Origin: Pseudomonadota bacterium
GTDB taxonomy: Bacteria; Pseudomonadota; Gammaproteobacteria; Steroidobacterales; Steroidobacteraceae
Assembly: GCA_016713725.1 (NCBI GenBank)
Contig: JADJOO010000026.1
Location: forward strand, 1 to 32,570
DNA length: 32,570 bases
Direction of reading: 5' to 3'
Shown: piece after piece, positions 17,881-27,161 of the stretch
Position numbering within the stretch: the first letter of the stretch is position 1
Layout: each line of letters starts with the position of its first letter
The notes under the pieces: generated by a model
Databases searched by the model: none
Seen by the model: the letters and a program-made list of their open reading frames with translations, nothing else
Told to the model about the DNA's origin: nothing
Translations under genes and position numbers: made by a program

Positions 17881-19620
17881 ATGGCCGAACTGGACCGTGA
17901 CATCACGAGTCCGTTGCCGGCCGAGCCGACCGACCGTGCCCCGAGCGCTGCATTGGCGCCCCAGGCGACGGCGACGTGGCATTTCGACCAGGCCGCCCGA
18001 ACATCCACAGGGCCTGCCGTAGGCCCCGGGACCGTGCTGCGTCAGCGCTATGTGCTCGAGCGAGAACTTGGCGGCGGCGGCATGGGCACCGTGTACCGGG
18101 CGCTGGACCGCAACAAGGAAGACCTGCCGCCACCGAATCGTCCCGTGGCCGTCAAGGTGCTGCGCGAGGAGTTCGCACATCGTCCCGATGCGCTGCAGGC
18201 ACTTCGCCGCGAGGCGCACCAGGCGCAGGCGCTGTCGCATCCCGGCATCGTCAACGTCTTCGACTTCGATCGCGACGGCGACGTGTACTTCATCACGATG
18301 GAGCTGCTTGAGGGCGAGCTGCTGAGCGATCTGATGCAACGCATCCGGCCCGGCAAGCTGCCTCGCCAGGCGGCGACCGACCTCCTGCGCGACCTCGGCA
18401 ATGCAGTAGCGTACGCGCACTCGCGCGGAGTCCTGCACATGGATCTGAAACCCGGCAACGTGATGATCACGTCGCAGGGTGACGTGCGCGTGCTGGATTT
18501 TGGCCTTGCGTATCCGCACGTGACGGAACCATGGATATCGGATCACCCGCCCCCGTTCCATGCGGCCACACCGACGTACGCGAGCTGCGAGCAGTTGGAC
18601 GGTGCCGCTCCAGACCTCCGCGACGATGTATTCAGCCTCGCCTGCGTGGCATACGAGCTGTTGAGTGGTGAACACCCGTTCGGGCGATGTTCGGCCCGGG
18701 AGGCGCGCGACCAAGGCCAACGGCCGCGCCGTATACGCGGCCTGTCGCGGAGCGAGTGGCGGGCGCTACGCCAGGGCCTCGCCTGGAACAGGGGCGATCG
18801 GCCGCGCAGCGTTACCGAATTGCTCCAAGGGCTCGGCCTCGTGGCAACGGCGCAGCGCGCCCAGCCCGGCCAGAGGTTCAAGCGGCACGCCGAGCGACCA
18901 GGCATTTCGCGCTGGTGGCTGGCTACCACTGGCCTCGGCATCCTCGCGGTTGGACTCTACGTCGCCTGGGCACGACTCGCCCCCGACAGCGGTCCTGAGA
19001 CCATCATTGGAATACTGCGTGATGGCATTGGAATGCCGCGTGATGACAACGCGCGCCTGTCGCCGCACGAGGAACAACCACGGGCTGTGCCCGCAACAGC
19101 CGATTCCACTTCATTGGATTCGACACCCGCCGTTCCTGAACTCACCGACTCCCAGGTGACGGCTGAGGAAATTGTTCCAGCGGACTTTGCCACAGCCATT
19201 GCGGCGACGGTGGCGCCGACACCGGACATCGCGGCGACAGTGGCGCCGACACCCCTCATCGCGACGGCGGCCGCGGGTCCCGGGCGCCTGGGGTTCGCGA
19301 CAAACACCATCACGGTCAGTGAGTCTGCAGGGGCGGTGCCGTTGCGCGTGTTCCGCCGCGGAGGCGCAACGGGCACGGTCTCCTTCAGTTGGAAAACCGT
19401 CGACGACAGTGCGATTGCGGAACGTGACTATGCCGCGCGGGGCACGGTACGGGAGTCCATCGGACCCGGTGAGACGAGCAAGACGGTCCTCATTCCGATC
19501 GTTTCCGACGCGGTCAAGGAGTCAACCGAACTCTTCGACGTTGTAATCGAAAACCCAACCGCTGGCGCAACGCTCGGAACCAACGCACAGGTCACCGTCA
19601 TCGTCGTGGACGATGACTGA
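17881..19620 (+). CDS. Transmembrane serine/threonine protein kinase with C-terminal Calx-beta domain
   Basis: ATG 17881 has AAAGGGA eight bases upstream and is preferred to starts at 17683 or 17845. Residues 56-320 form a Hanks-type kinase: glycine loop GGGGMGTVYRA, Lys92 in VAVKVL, the HRD site as HMDLKPGN (residues 186-193, Arg replaced by Met, catalytic Asp188 kept), and DFG at 206-208. The Arg-to-Met change marks a non-RD kinase, which usually does not need activation-loop phosphorylation. A single membrane helix follows at 345-366 (WWLATTGLGILAVGLYVA). A low-complexity Ala/Pro/Thr linker leads to a Calx-beta domain at 468-579 (ITVSESAGAVPLRVFRRGG, TVIVVDDD). The domain would face the periplasm and could sense calcium or a glycan; this is inference. 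Targets are unknown. Confidence 0.9.
   Translation: MAELDRDITSPLPAEPTDRAPSAALAPQATATWHFDQAARTSTGPAVGPGTVLRQRYVLERELGGGGMGTVYRALDRNKEDLPPPNRPVAVKVLREEFAHRPDALQALRREAHQAQALSHPGIVNVFDFDRDGDVYFITMELLEGELLSDLMQRIRPGKLPRQAATDLLRDLGNAVAYAHSRGVLHMDLKPGNVMITSQGDVRVLDFGLAYPHVTEPWISDHPPPFHAATPTYASCEQLDGAAPDLRDDVFSLACVAYELLSGEHPFGRCSAREARDQGQRPRRIRGLSRSEWRALRQGLAWNRGDRPRSVTELLQGLGLVATAQRAQPGQRFKRHAERPGISRWWLATTGLGILAVGLYVAWARLAPDSGPETIIGILRDGIGMPRDDNARLSPHEEQPRAVPATADSTSLDSTPAVPELTDSQVTAEEIVPADFATAIAATVAPTPDIAATVAPTPLIATAAAGPGRLGFATNTITVSESAGAVPLRVFRRGGATGTVSFSWKTVDDSAIAERDYAARGTVRESIGPGETSKTVLIPIVSDAVKESTELFDVVIENPTAGATLGTNAQVTVIVVDDD
19198..19257 (+). repeat. Two-copy 30-bp tandem repeat inside the kinase linker
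   Basis: Two 30-base units encode IAATVAPTPD and IAATVAPTPL in the periplasmic linker, followed by a partial third unit. Just upstream, about 19008-19049, a 21-base unit is also doubled (IGILRDG, IGMPRDD). Such repeats usually change linker length by slippage. Confidence 0.7.
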
Positions 19621-19671
19621 ACCGCCGCTCGCCTCTCGGAGAATCGATCTGGCGTTGGACGTCATCCGCCC

Positions 19672-21454
19672 TCAGGCAACGGCTGCGGCCTGCCGCAGGA
19701 CGGAGTCAAGTGTCAAGAGAGTCCACACTGTTTGCTTGTTCGCTGCGACAGGCAGCTTGCGCAACCGCTCTACGTCAAACAGCTCTGCGACCTTGCTGCC
19801 GGCGCTGAATGCCTGTTCGTAGACGTCGCGCAGCGGCCCCTCAATCCACTCCACCTCAGGCGTGGTGAAACCGAACTTCGACCACTCCGCCACATCGCCA
19901 CCCACCAGATTCGCACAGACTTGACGCAGGACCGGCTTGGAGCGACCGCCTCCGATGTCGAACCGCATCTCCAGAGGCAGCGTGGCGGCCACCTCGAGCA
20001 GCGACGGGTCGAGCAGCGGATAGACGAATCGCACACCGACCTGTTGCCCGAGCCGAGTATTCCGACGATTTATCGCCCGGCCCAATGAGGTCGTTACCCA
20101 AGTCGTGAACATCTCGTCGACGGGCAATTCCGGAAAAAGTCCGTGCCAGCGTGTCCGATGTGGCAATCCCGGACCGACCTGCGCGCCCAGGATTTCACGT
20201 GCTGCGGCGGTGGTTTCGAGCAGTTCGATCTGCAGAACAAGCTCCGGCAGGCTCTTGCGAAGAATTCCAGCCAGTCGGGCTCCGCGTGCACCCCCGACTG
20301 CCCGAAGCAAGGTTGCGACGATCGGGCGCAACGCGGAAGGAACTCGATCCAGCGAGCGCTTTCGCGCCGCGAGCCTGAGGCTGAAGCCCAGACTGCCCGT
20401 TCCAAACTGTTCCACACCATCGCCCGCGAGAACCACCGATGCAGAGTCACTGATCACGTCGAGCATGCAGAGCATGGGCATGTTGTTGAAATGCCGTGGC
20501 GGCTCCTGCAGGCGCGCAATGACATCAGGGAACCGGCTGCGGACGTCGGCAGCGGACACCGGGACGATGGTGAGCGGGATGCCAAGCCGGCGCGCTACAT
20601 CTTCGGCCCGTGGAAGCCCGGGTTGGAGAAGCCTTCCATGCGCATGGTAAAGCCACGGCACGAAGGAAAACCTTGCGGGCAATGGCCGCGATGATGGTGG
20701 AATCCACGCCCCCGCTCAGCGGGACCGCGACTTCGGCCACTCCCTCGTCCCGCAGGCGCTCGATCCGGCGACGGGTCCCGTCCGTGACCTGGGCGGCTGC
20801 ATCAGCCATTGGCCACGGCAACTTGTCCGGCTCGAAGCGGTGACAAGGCACGGGAGCCGACTCGCTGAGCCCCTCCTGGGTAAGAGTCAGCCACTGCCCC
20901 GGCACCACCTGTCGGATACCGTCCCACACGCTGTAACGCGCCCGTGAGTACGCGAAGCGCAAAAATATCAGGAAGCGCTTCGACAGCCACGGACAGGGGC
21001 GGACCGCTCGCCAACAACGGGAACGGCTCGGTACATACCCACACCTGCTCCCCCACACGACGCACGAAGAGCGAAGACTGTCCGTATCGATCCACGAGCA
21101 GTTCCAGCGCCCCGCGCGGCGATCCAACTGCAACACTGCATAGTCCCCTTGCAGTTGCTGCGCCGTCGGGCGACCTGATCGCTTCCACATCGCGGCCAGC
21201 TCTCGGGCATCGATCGGCCGATCAACCGCAGCCCCAGAACTGTCGGTGTCCAGCCGGCGCGCCCTGCCAGTATTACCAGCCCGCTCATCATCGACCGCGG
21301 TTGTAACCACGCCGCTGGCGACCAGCGCACAGCGATCCTCCGGCGCCAAGTCGGCCACCCAAGGGTTGGCAGCTGGCATTCTGAGTCTGGATCGAAACGA
21401 TTCGACGTGCGGCGCCTGGCCGGAGAACACGTGACACGCGAGGATGGCCGACAT
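19672..21454 (-). CDS. Asparagine-synthetase-like protein without glutaminase cysteine (three frameshifts)
   Basis: The best start is ATG 21454 (MSAILACHVFSG). The N-terminal part corresponds to the Ntn glutaminase domain (GDYAVLQLDRRAG, then ELLVDRYGQSSLFVRRVGE), but residue 2 is Ser, not the catalytic Cys. The synthetase half carries the PP-loop VPLSGGVDSTIIAAIA, then DVISDSASVVLAGDGVEQFG. Reading needs three frame changes: near 21110 in CCCC, near 20943 back to the first frame, and near 20668 before ARFSFVPWLYHAHG. The first two cancel each other. All parts are well preserved, so indel errors are more likely than decay. The protein should adenylate a carboxylate and couple it to an amine or free ammonia. 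It is divergent from the second homologue, with 139 bases between. Confidence 0.82.
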
Positions 21455-21593
21455 GTTGGGCACGCCCCTGTGCAGATTGCTCAGAGCAGCAGCATACAAG
21501 CGAGCGTATGAGCCGGCTACATGAGCGTGGTTCCCGCCCCGAGTCCGTGCATCACCCGTAGTATTCGACACTTCAGGGTCGGGCAACAACGCA

Positions 21594-23411
21594 ATGAGTG
21601 GATTTGTAGCTTTCTCCAGTGATGACCCGAATCCGGCTAACGCAGCGGCCATGCGAGACATGTCCGCGCGCATCGCTCACCGCGGTGACATCGAATCATT
21701 CGTGTCGTTCTCGGATCGCAGCGGCGCCGCTGGCCGGCACCGCGTTGATTCCGGGTTCCGTGTCGAATCACACATCGACGCGCGGCGCGCCATCGTGCTG
21801 GACGGCTTCATTACCAATCTGCCGGAACTCCGACGCTGCGCGGGCGTTCAGGCCGAAGCAGGCGTGGCCGAGCTCATGCTGGCAGGGTACGAAAGGTGCG
21901 GGGACGCCTGGTTCGAGAAGCTGGATGGCAGCTTCGCCATGTTCCTCGCGGATTTCCGCACCGGTGACGCGCTGCTCGTGCGGGACCGGTTTGGTCACCG
22001 CCCGCTGTATTTCGCCATCGCGCGCGGAACGATCTGGGCTGGCTCCGAAATCAAGGCACTACTGGCAGCCCCAGGCGTCTCGAGCGCGTTGAATCGGGCT
22101 GCGTTACCCGCAGCGATCAGTTACGGGGTCACCCCGGGGCCAGACACGCTGTTCGACGGCATCTATAAATGCGTGCCGGGATTCATCTTCAAGGCCAACC
22201 AGCGTGGCACGTATGGCACTAGTGTCTATTACCGCCCGCCCGCTCCCCGGATCTTCGCGGGGACACTCGAAGAGGCCCGGGAACACGTCTCGTGCAATCT
22301 TCGCGAGACAGTGTCGCAGTACGTCCGCGAGTGCCCGGGGGTAGGAATCCTGCTGTCAGGCGGTGTCGATTCTGCACTGCTTGCGTACGAGCTCGCGCAG
22401 GCGACTGGAGGTCGGGCGCCCGCCATCAGCTTCGGCGCTGCGGAATGGGATCAGGAAGAGTCGGCGGAGGCACAGGTAGTCGCGCAGCAGCTCGGGATGC
22501 CGTTTTCGCGCACGTTCGTACGGCCGGAGGATGATCTCGCAGGCGCGCTGCGCATCGTCATCCGTCAGCTCGAGGAGCCGACCCGTTTCGAGAACGCCGT
22601 GGCGCTGGCGCTCACCTACCCCAGGGCCGTCGGCACGTGCACCGCCGTCCTTACAGGCGAGGGTGGCGACAGCACTCTCGGCGAGTACGAACACCGGAAG
22701 GCGCGGCGCGTGGCGCAGATGTTGCGCCTGCCCCGGCCATTAAGGTCGCTCATCGCCGGGCTGTCGCAACGACATTCTGGAACGCGCCGACTGCGGGCTC
22801 TGGCCAGCTATTGTCGGTCTGAATCCGTCGAGGACTTCGTGCAAAGGGACGTCGCGAACTGCCCCGATCTCGTCCGTGGGTCGCAACACCCGCCGCCGCT
22901 CGCGCTGCAGGAATCGGTCCAGCAGGCGATCTCCGGTTGGCCACCGGCCGCCCAGTACATTTATATCGACCTCCTGGAGTTCCAGCACTGCTGGATCGAG
23001 CGCATGGAGAAGGTCGCGAGCATCCATGGCATCGAGTGCTTCCATCCGTTCCAGAGCAACGCGCTATTGGAATTCGGACTTGCACTGCCAGAGCGACTGC
23101 GGATCCGCGATGGCCACACGAAGCCGATACTGCGTGGGCTCGCCAGGGAGCATTTCGGCGACGAGCTGGCGTACCGTGCGAAGCGGCAGCTCGCGGCACC
23201 CATGACGCTTTGGCTCAATCGGTCGGAGCAGCTTCGTGCCCAGGTGATGCGTCTCAAGGATCCCGGCAGCCGAATTCGCGACTACCTCGACAACGGGGCC
23301 GTTGACCACTACCTCGCCGCCTACGAGCAGCACGGCGCGAGATCGGGGCCCGTGAGCCGTACCATCTTCCGGCTGCTCGGCTTCGAGCTATGGCTTGAGA
23401 TGTTCGGCTGA
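21594..23411 (+). CDS. Asparagine-synthetase-like protein, Cys2 replaced by Ser
   Basis: The intact 605-residue protein begins MSGFVAFSSDD where a true glutamine-dependent AsnB begins MCG; the nucleophile is thus Ser. The rest of the glutaminase domain is recognisable (ARIAHRGD, then VLDGFITNLPELR, RDRFGHRPLYFA). The synthetase domain has the PP-loop SGGVDS at residues 255-260, and VLTGEGGDSTLGEYEHRK where AsnB usually has a GDGxDELFGGY-like motif, so Glu there is replaced by Thr. Ammonia delivery from glutamine is probably lost; a free amine or another donor is inferred. Similar proteins amidate sugar acids or close amide rings. It converges with the ATP-grasp gene 24 bases on, and its upstream neighbour is a second Cys-less homologue. 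Confidence 0.88.
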   Translation: MSGFVAFSSDDPNPANAAAMRDMSARIAHRGDIESFVSFSDRSGAAGRHRVDSGFRVESHIDARRAIVLDGFITNLPELRRCAGVQAEAGVAELMLAGYERCGDAWFEKLDGSFAMFLADFRTGDALLVRDRFGHRPLYFAIARGTIWAGSEIKALLAAPGVSSALNRAALPAAISYGVTPGPDTLFDGIYKCVPGFIFKANQRGTYGTSVYYRPPAPRIFAGTLEEAREHVSCNLRETVSQYVRECPGVGILLSGGVDSALLAYELAQATGGRAPAISFGAAEWDQEESAEAQVVAQQLGMPFSRTFVRPEDDLAGALRIVIRQLEEPTRFENAVALALTYPRAVGTCTAVLTGEGGDSTLGEYEHRKARRVAQMLRLPRPLRSLIAGLSQRHSGTRRLRALASYCRSESVEDFVQRDVANCPDLVRGSQHPPPLALQESVQQAISGWPPAAQYIYIDLLEFQHCWIERMEKVASIHGIECFHPFQSNALLEFGLALPERLRIRDGHTKPILRGLAREHFGDELAYRAKRQLAAPMTLWLNRSEQLRAQVMRLKDPGSRIRDYLDNGAVDHYLAAYEQHGARSGPVSRTIFRLLGFELWLEMFG

Positions 23412-23435
23412 ACTCACGAAGGACTTGCGCGTGGC

Positions 23436-24689
23436 CTAGGATTCCATGGAGGAGTATCGCTTCAGTGCCTGCCTGGCAAGCCCGAATGCCTTGCGCGCCT
23501 TGCGCGCAAATCGGTTGCGCCAGGTCATCAGGAGGGGCACTGGGTCATTCCACGCAAAAATATTGTAGACAACGTTCCTGGACAGGATCGAGGCAATCCA
23601 GCGGACGAATGACAGCTCGCCGAGTGCGGACATGGCACGGTAAGCCCGGAAGTCACTCCGTAAGCAGAGCCACCGTTTGCCCGTGGAATAGCGACGCGGT
23701 CCTGGTTCAATCTCGTCGAGCAGATAGTCGTACGCGATCTGCATCAGATTGATGCCGTTCACCGCGCCAAGATAGTGCCACAGGTTGAACCGCGCGTTGA
23801 TCTCGAGCAGCGTGTGACACCCCGTCCGGGAATCTGTCTTGAAATCAATCTTGAATGGGCCTTTGAGCGGTATTCGCTCGGCCAGTTTTTGCCCGAACCT
23901 GGCGCGCTCGTCGTCGTGCATCAGCTCGATGAAGGCACTCTCACCCGTAACCGGCGGCGAGGTCCGCAGCTTGCGCCCTACGAATGACGCGAGAATCTTT
24001 CCCTGGTCACTGGCGAAGCCGTGGTACGACCAAAGCTGACGATCGTCCCCGCAAACGTACTCCTGGAACGTGAGCTGGTTCCGATTGCGTTCCAAGAGTG
24101 GCTGCAAGGCGGCCTCGCGGCCGGTAGGGAAGACGACGGCCTTGCTGTCCCCGATGAAGAACTGCTCTCTCAGCTCGGAGTCGCGCCAGCGCGCTTTGGA
24201 CCTGGGCTTTGCGAGCACCGGAAGATCAGTGACGGCCAGGTTTTCCCAGGAGAGGCTACGGGGCACCGGAAGCCCGCGCTGATGGGCGAACTCCTGGAAG
24301 AGATCCTTCGCAAGAAGGGCGTCAGCCGTATGCGGGTCAGGCAGCAGGAAGAGGAATCGCTCTGCCAGCGGTTGACGGTGTGTGACGATGAATTCGAGAA
24401 AGAAATCATCGCCGTACATGAACGGTATGCGTCGGCCGAACTGCGCCGACAGGCGATCGCCCACCTCGAGCAGGTCGCACAGCAACGCATCCGGATCGTC
24501 TTTGGATGCGAGGACACAGCGCCCACCGCAGTAGCGCGAGAAAAAAGCCGGCGCCGTTGCATCGCTCGACGCAACGATCAGCGGAATGCCCGCGATTCCG
24601 AGTGTACGGACGAGCACTGGACCGGCCAGCAGCAGGACAGGTGGTCTCTCGCGGGCGAACGCCCTTTCGACGACAAGCCTCGCGGTCAT
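23436..24689 (-). CDS. ATP-grasp carboxylate-amine ligase-like protein
   Basis: ATG 24689 has GAGGGA a few bases upstream; a longer frame to 24728 adds only MSCCNLAGRIEGN. The 417-residue product has a pre-grasp part (PPVLLLAGPVLVRTLGIAGI), a first nucleotide-binding region (LPVLAKPRSKARW with the conserved Lys), LTFQEYVCGDDRQLWSYHGF as hinge, and the metal site GPFKIDFKTDSRTG with LLEINARFNLWHYLGA (Glu and Asn ligands). It belongs to the same broad group as the ligase at 1434-2722. It lies 84 bases after the PqiC-like lipoprotein gene on the same strand and could be read through from the Mla-like operon. The basic C-terminus (RNRFARKARKAFGLARQALK) might bind the membrane surface. Substrates are not known. 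Confidence 0.88.
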   Translation of the reverse strand: MTARLVVERAFARERPPVLLLAGPVLVRTLGIAGIPLIVASSDATAPAFFSRYCGGRCVLASKDDPDALLCDLLEVGDRLSAQFGRRIPFMYGDDFFLEFIVTHRQPLAERFLFLLPDPHTADALLAKDLFQEFAHQRGLPVPRSLSWENLAVTDLPVLAKPRSKARWRDSELREQFFIGDSKAVVFPTGREAALQPLLERNRNQLTFQEYVCGDDRQLWSYHGFASDQGKILASFVGRKLRTSPPVTGESAFIELMHDDERARFGQKLAERIPLKGPFKIDFKTDSRTGCHTLLEINARFNLWHYLGAVNGINLMQIAYDYLLDEIEPGPRRYSTGKRWLCLRSDFRAYRAMSALGELSFVRWIASILSRNVVYNIFAWNDPVPLLMTWRNRFARKARKAFGLARQALKRYSSMES

Positions 24690-24773
24690 GTTTCCCTCGA
24701 TGCGTCCCGCGAGGTTACAGCAACTCACCGGATTTCATGCGGATCGGCACGAACTGCGCGCCACGACTCGGCC

Positions 24774-25413
24774 TTATCCCCGCGCGTTCACCCATGCCAC
24801 CAACTCGCCGAGGACCTCGGCGACGGCTTGGTCGAACGCCTGGACGATGGCGCCCACACGATTGTCGCTGGCAGTGACGGAAGCCCTGAAGCTTCGGTCG
24901 CCCACGACGATCCGGTCACGTGTGCGATCCAGTGCCGCGCGTACCTCCACCACTATCGTCGGGGCGGCTGCGTGGCCCTGGTCGTAACGAGCCTCGAATG
25001 TCCGCACGTCGAGCTTCAGCACGTAGTCGATGCGCGCGATCTCTGCGCGGTCGACAAGGCGGGCGGGGCCCTGGTCTGCATCGAAGGTGCGTTGCAGGAC
25101 CGAGTCGAACAGGGCCACCGACGAGGTCACCCAGCGCGCGTCCTTGATGTAGGCCACTTGCGTGCCGGTGACGGTCAGGATGCGATCACCGGCGGCGGCG
25201 CGATCGAAGCCCGTGGCCATCAGCAGCACGCCGAAGCCCGGCTCACCTGACGCATTCTCCTGCAACTGCGGCTTCGTGGCGCCGAAGCGATAGAGCTGGG
25301 CCGGGTCCGACTTCGGGGAAGAGCGAAATGCAGCCAGCCAGCAGGCTCGCCACAGCGACCAGCATTGCGCCGCGGGTCATGGACCGCAAAGACGTGGACC
25401 GCGGGGCGATCAT
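24774..25413 (-). CDS. PqiC/ABC-auxiliary-type lipoprotein of the Mla-like system (frameshift)
   Basis: ATG 25413 overlaps the stop of the mlaD-like gene (ATGA). The leader MTRGAMLVAVASLLAGC, beginning 11 codons later, is a lipoprotein signal with lipobox LAGC. Shortly after it the frame changes in CCCC near 25315, joining CISLFP to KSDPAQLYRFGATKPQLQE. The rest (DRILTVTGTQVAYIKDARWV, then FDSVLQRTF and VVEVRAALDRTRDRIVVGDR) matches the ABC-type transport auxiliary lipoprotein domain of the PqiC type, about 200 residues in all. It would sit in the outer membrane or periplasm and connect with the MCE protein. It is the last gene of the tight four-gene run. Confidence 0.82.
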
Positions 25414-26349
25414 GGCTTGACCTCGATTTCCTGCGCTGGCGGCTTCGTGAGCAGTCCGTGGGGACTTTGTTGCATCTCGCCCAGTACCCGGTCGAAACTT
25501 TCGGCTGCCAGCTGCAGGCTGGCACTGGCCGATGTGATCTGCTGCAGGCCGGTGGTGGCGAAGTCGCCTGTTGGACCCTCCAGCCTGCCCATCATCGTGC
25601 GCAGATCCCTGGCTGCGGCCTCGATGTCGGTGGCTGCGTTACCCAGCTTTGCCACCACTTGACGGCCATCGCCATTGACCAGGGCGTTGCTCGACGCGGC
25701 CAGTTCGCCAATCTGCCGTGCCGCATGGTCCGCGCTCTGCAACGCGCGTTGTGCGTCGGCAATGATCGCCTTGCGTTCGCGCAGCTCCGCGGTCGCGGCC
25801 TGGACATCGTCGAGCATGCCGCTGATGCGCTCGATGTTGTCTTCCGACAGCAAGCGGTTGACCCGGTCGAGTGCCTCGACTGCACGCGCCAGGACGTTAC
25901 CACCGCTGGCCAGCAAGTCGGAGAGCATGCCGCGCTCGGAGCGGATCCGCGGCACGGTGCCCTTGGGGGCCGCCCGGTTTCAACAGCCGATTGGCGGGTG
26001 TTCCTGCGGTGATCTGCACGTAGTTCACGCCGGTGATGCCCTGCGGCTCCAGCGTCGCGAAGCTGTCGACGCGGACCGGCACGTCGGACGTCACCTCTGC
26101 CCTGGCGATCACCTGGGTGGGATCGACGGTATCGAGTGAGATCCGGGTCACCTCCCCGACCTTGATGCCATTGAAATGTACTTCGCCGCCCTGCGACAAG
26201 CCGCGCACCGGTCCTGCGAAGACGATGTCGTAGTAGTCGTAGTCCTGGTTGAACTTGTACGCCGCCAGCCAGACGCTGAAGACGACCATGCCGATCACCA
26301 GCAAGGTCGAAGTGAGACCCACGAGGGCGTAGTTGGCGTTGCGCTCCAT
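25410..26349 (-). CDS. mlaD: MCE-domain substrate-binding protein, MlaD-like (frameshift)
   Basis: The N-terminus has one membrane anchor (YALVGLTSTLLVIGMVVFSV), then an MCE domain with YDIVFAGPVRGLSQGGEVHF and NGIKVGEVTRISLD, ending in GITGVNYVQITAGTP. MCE proteins form hexameric rings that pass phospholipids through the periplasm. Near 25968 a GGGGG run (CCCCC on the coding strand) breaks the frame; continuing with PKGTVPRIRSERGMLSDLLA gives a long helical region (about 170 residues) ending EIEVKP. The helical part resembles the barrel-forming helices of larger MCE proteins. The start ATG 26349 overlaps the last base of the ATPase stop. The gene name is given by family position; orthology to E. 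coli mlaD is not proven. Confidence 0.85.
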
Positions 26350-27161
26350 CAGCGTGCTCCTCGTGCAGCGCGCAAACCGGACGCCATGCGTCCGCGTGGA
26401 CCACCAAAATACTCCTGGATCCAGGGATGGTCGGACGTTTCGAGTTCACGCACGGGTGCCATGGCAACCACCTTCTTGTCCGCGAGGACGGCCACCTGGT
26501 CGGTGATCGTATAGAGGCTGTCGAGATCGTGGGTGATCATGAACACGGTCAGGTCCAGGCTGTCCGAAAGATCGCGGATCAGTTCATCGAAGGCCGCTGC
26601 ACCGATCGGATCGAGTCCCGAGGTGGGTTCGTCGAGGAACAGCAGTTCCGGATCCAGCGCCAGGGCGCGCGCGAGACCGGCCCGTTTGATCATGCCTCCG
26701 GAAAGTTCGGAGGGCTTCAATGCACCGGCACCGGGCGGCAGGCCGGCCAGGGCGATCTTCAGGTCCGCCAGCTCGTCGATTTCGTCCTTGAGCATGTCAG
26801 TGTGCTCGAAAAGCGGGGCGGCTACGTTCTCCTTGACCGTGAGGTTCGACCACAGGGCGCCTTGCTGGAACAGGACGCCCCAGCGGCGGTTGATCGCCGT
26901 CCATTGCCGCCGCCGGGCATAACGGATGTCCTGGCCAAAGATCATCACCGATCCGCCTTCGGCGCTTCTCAGGCCGATGATCGTGTTCAGCAGCACCGAC
27001 TTGCCGGTGCCCGAGGCACCGACAACACCCACGACGTCGCCCCGGTTCACTACCAGGTCGAGGTTGTCGTGGATCGTGCGATCGCCAATGCGCGAGACCA
27101 GTCCACGCACCTCGATGGGCGGAACCTCGCTGCCCAGCGGCGCGTCGTCGTATTCCGTCAT
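26349..27161 (-). CDS. mlaF: ABC transporter ATP-binding protein, MlaF-like
   Basis: The 270-residue ATPase has Walker A GASGTGKS at residues 48-55, the signature LSGGMIKRAGLARALALDP and Walker B LLFLDEPTSGLDP. The H-loop is in FMITHDLDSLYTITDQ. LSGGM in place of LSGGQ and PTSGLDPI are usual in MlaF-type ATPases. It drives phospholipid movement with the permease and MCE protein. ATG 27161 overlaps the permease stop (ATGA), and its own stop shares one base with the next start, so the operon is translationally coupled. The C-terminus (ARGAR) is short and basic. Confidence 0.93.
   Translation of the reverse strand: MTEYDDAPLGSEVPPIEVRGLVSRIGDRTIHDNLDLVVNRGDVVGVVGASGTGKSVLLNTIIGLRSAEGGSVMIFGQDIRYARRRQWTAINRRWGVLFQQGALWSNLTVKENVAAPLFEHTDMLKDEIDELADLKIALAGLPPGAGALKPSELSGGMIKRAGLARALALDPELLFLDEPTSGLDPIGAAAFDELIRDLSDSLDLTVFMITHDLDSLYTITDQVAVLADKKVVAMAPVRELETSDHPWIQEYFGGPRGRMASGLRAARGAR

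Noticed and set aside
17857..18720. A 287-residue minus-strand frame
   Set aside because: It is the shadow of the kinase gene, which has full kinase motifs.
19198..19257. A short CRISPR-like array
   Set aside because: The repeats are directly adjacent, coding and in frame, without spacers.
19672..23411. A lasso-peptide cluster
   Set aside because: The Cys-less synthetases would fit, but no precursor peptide, recognition element or transglutaminase-like protease gene was seen near them.
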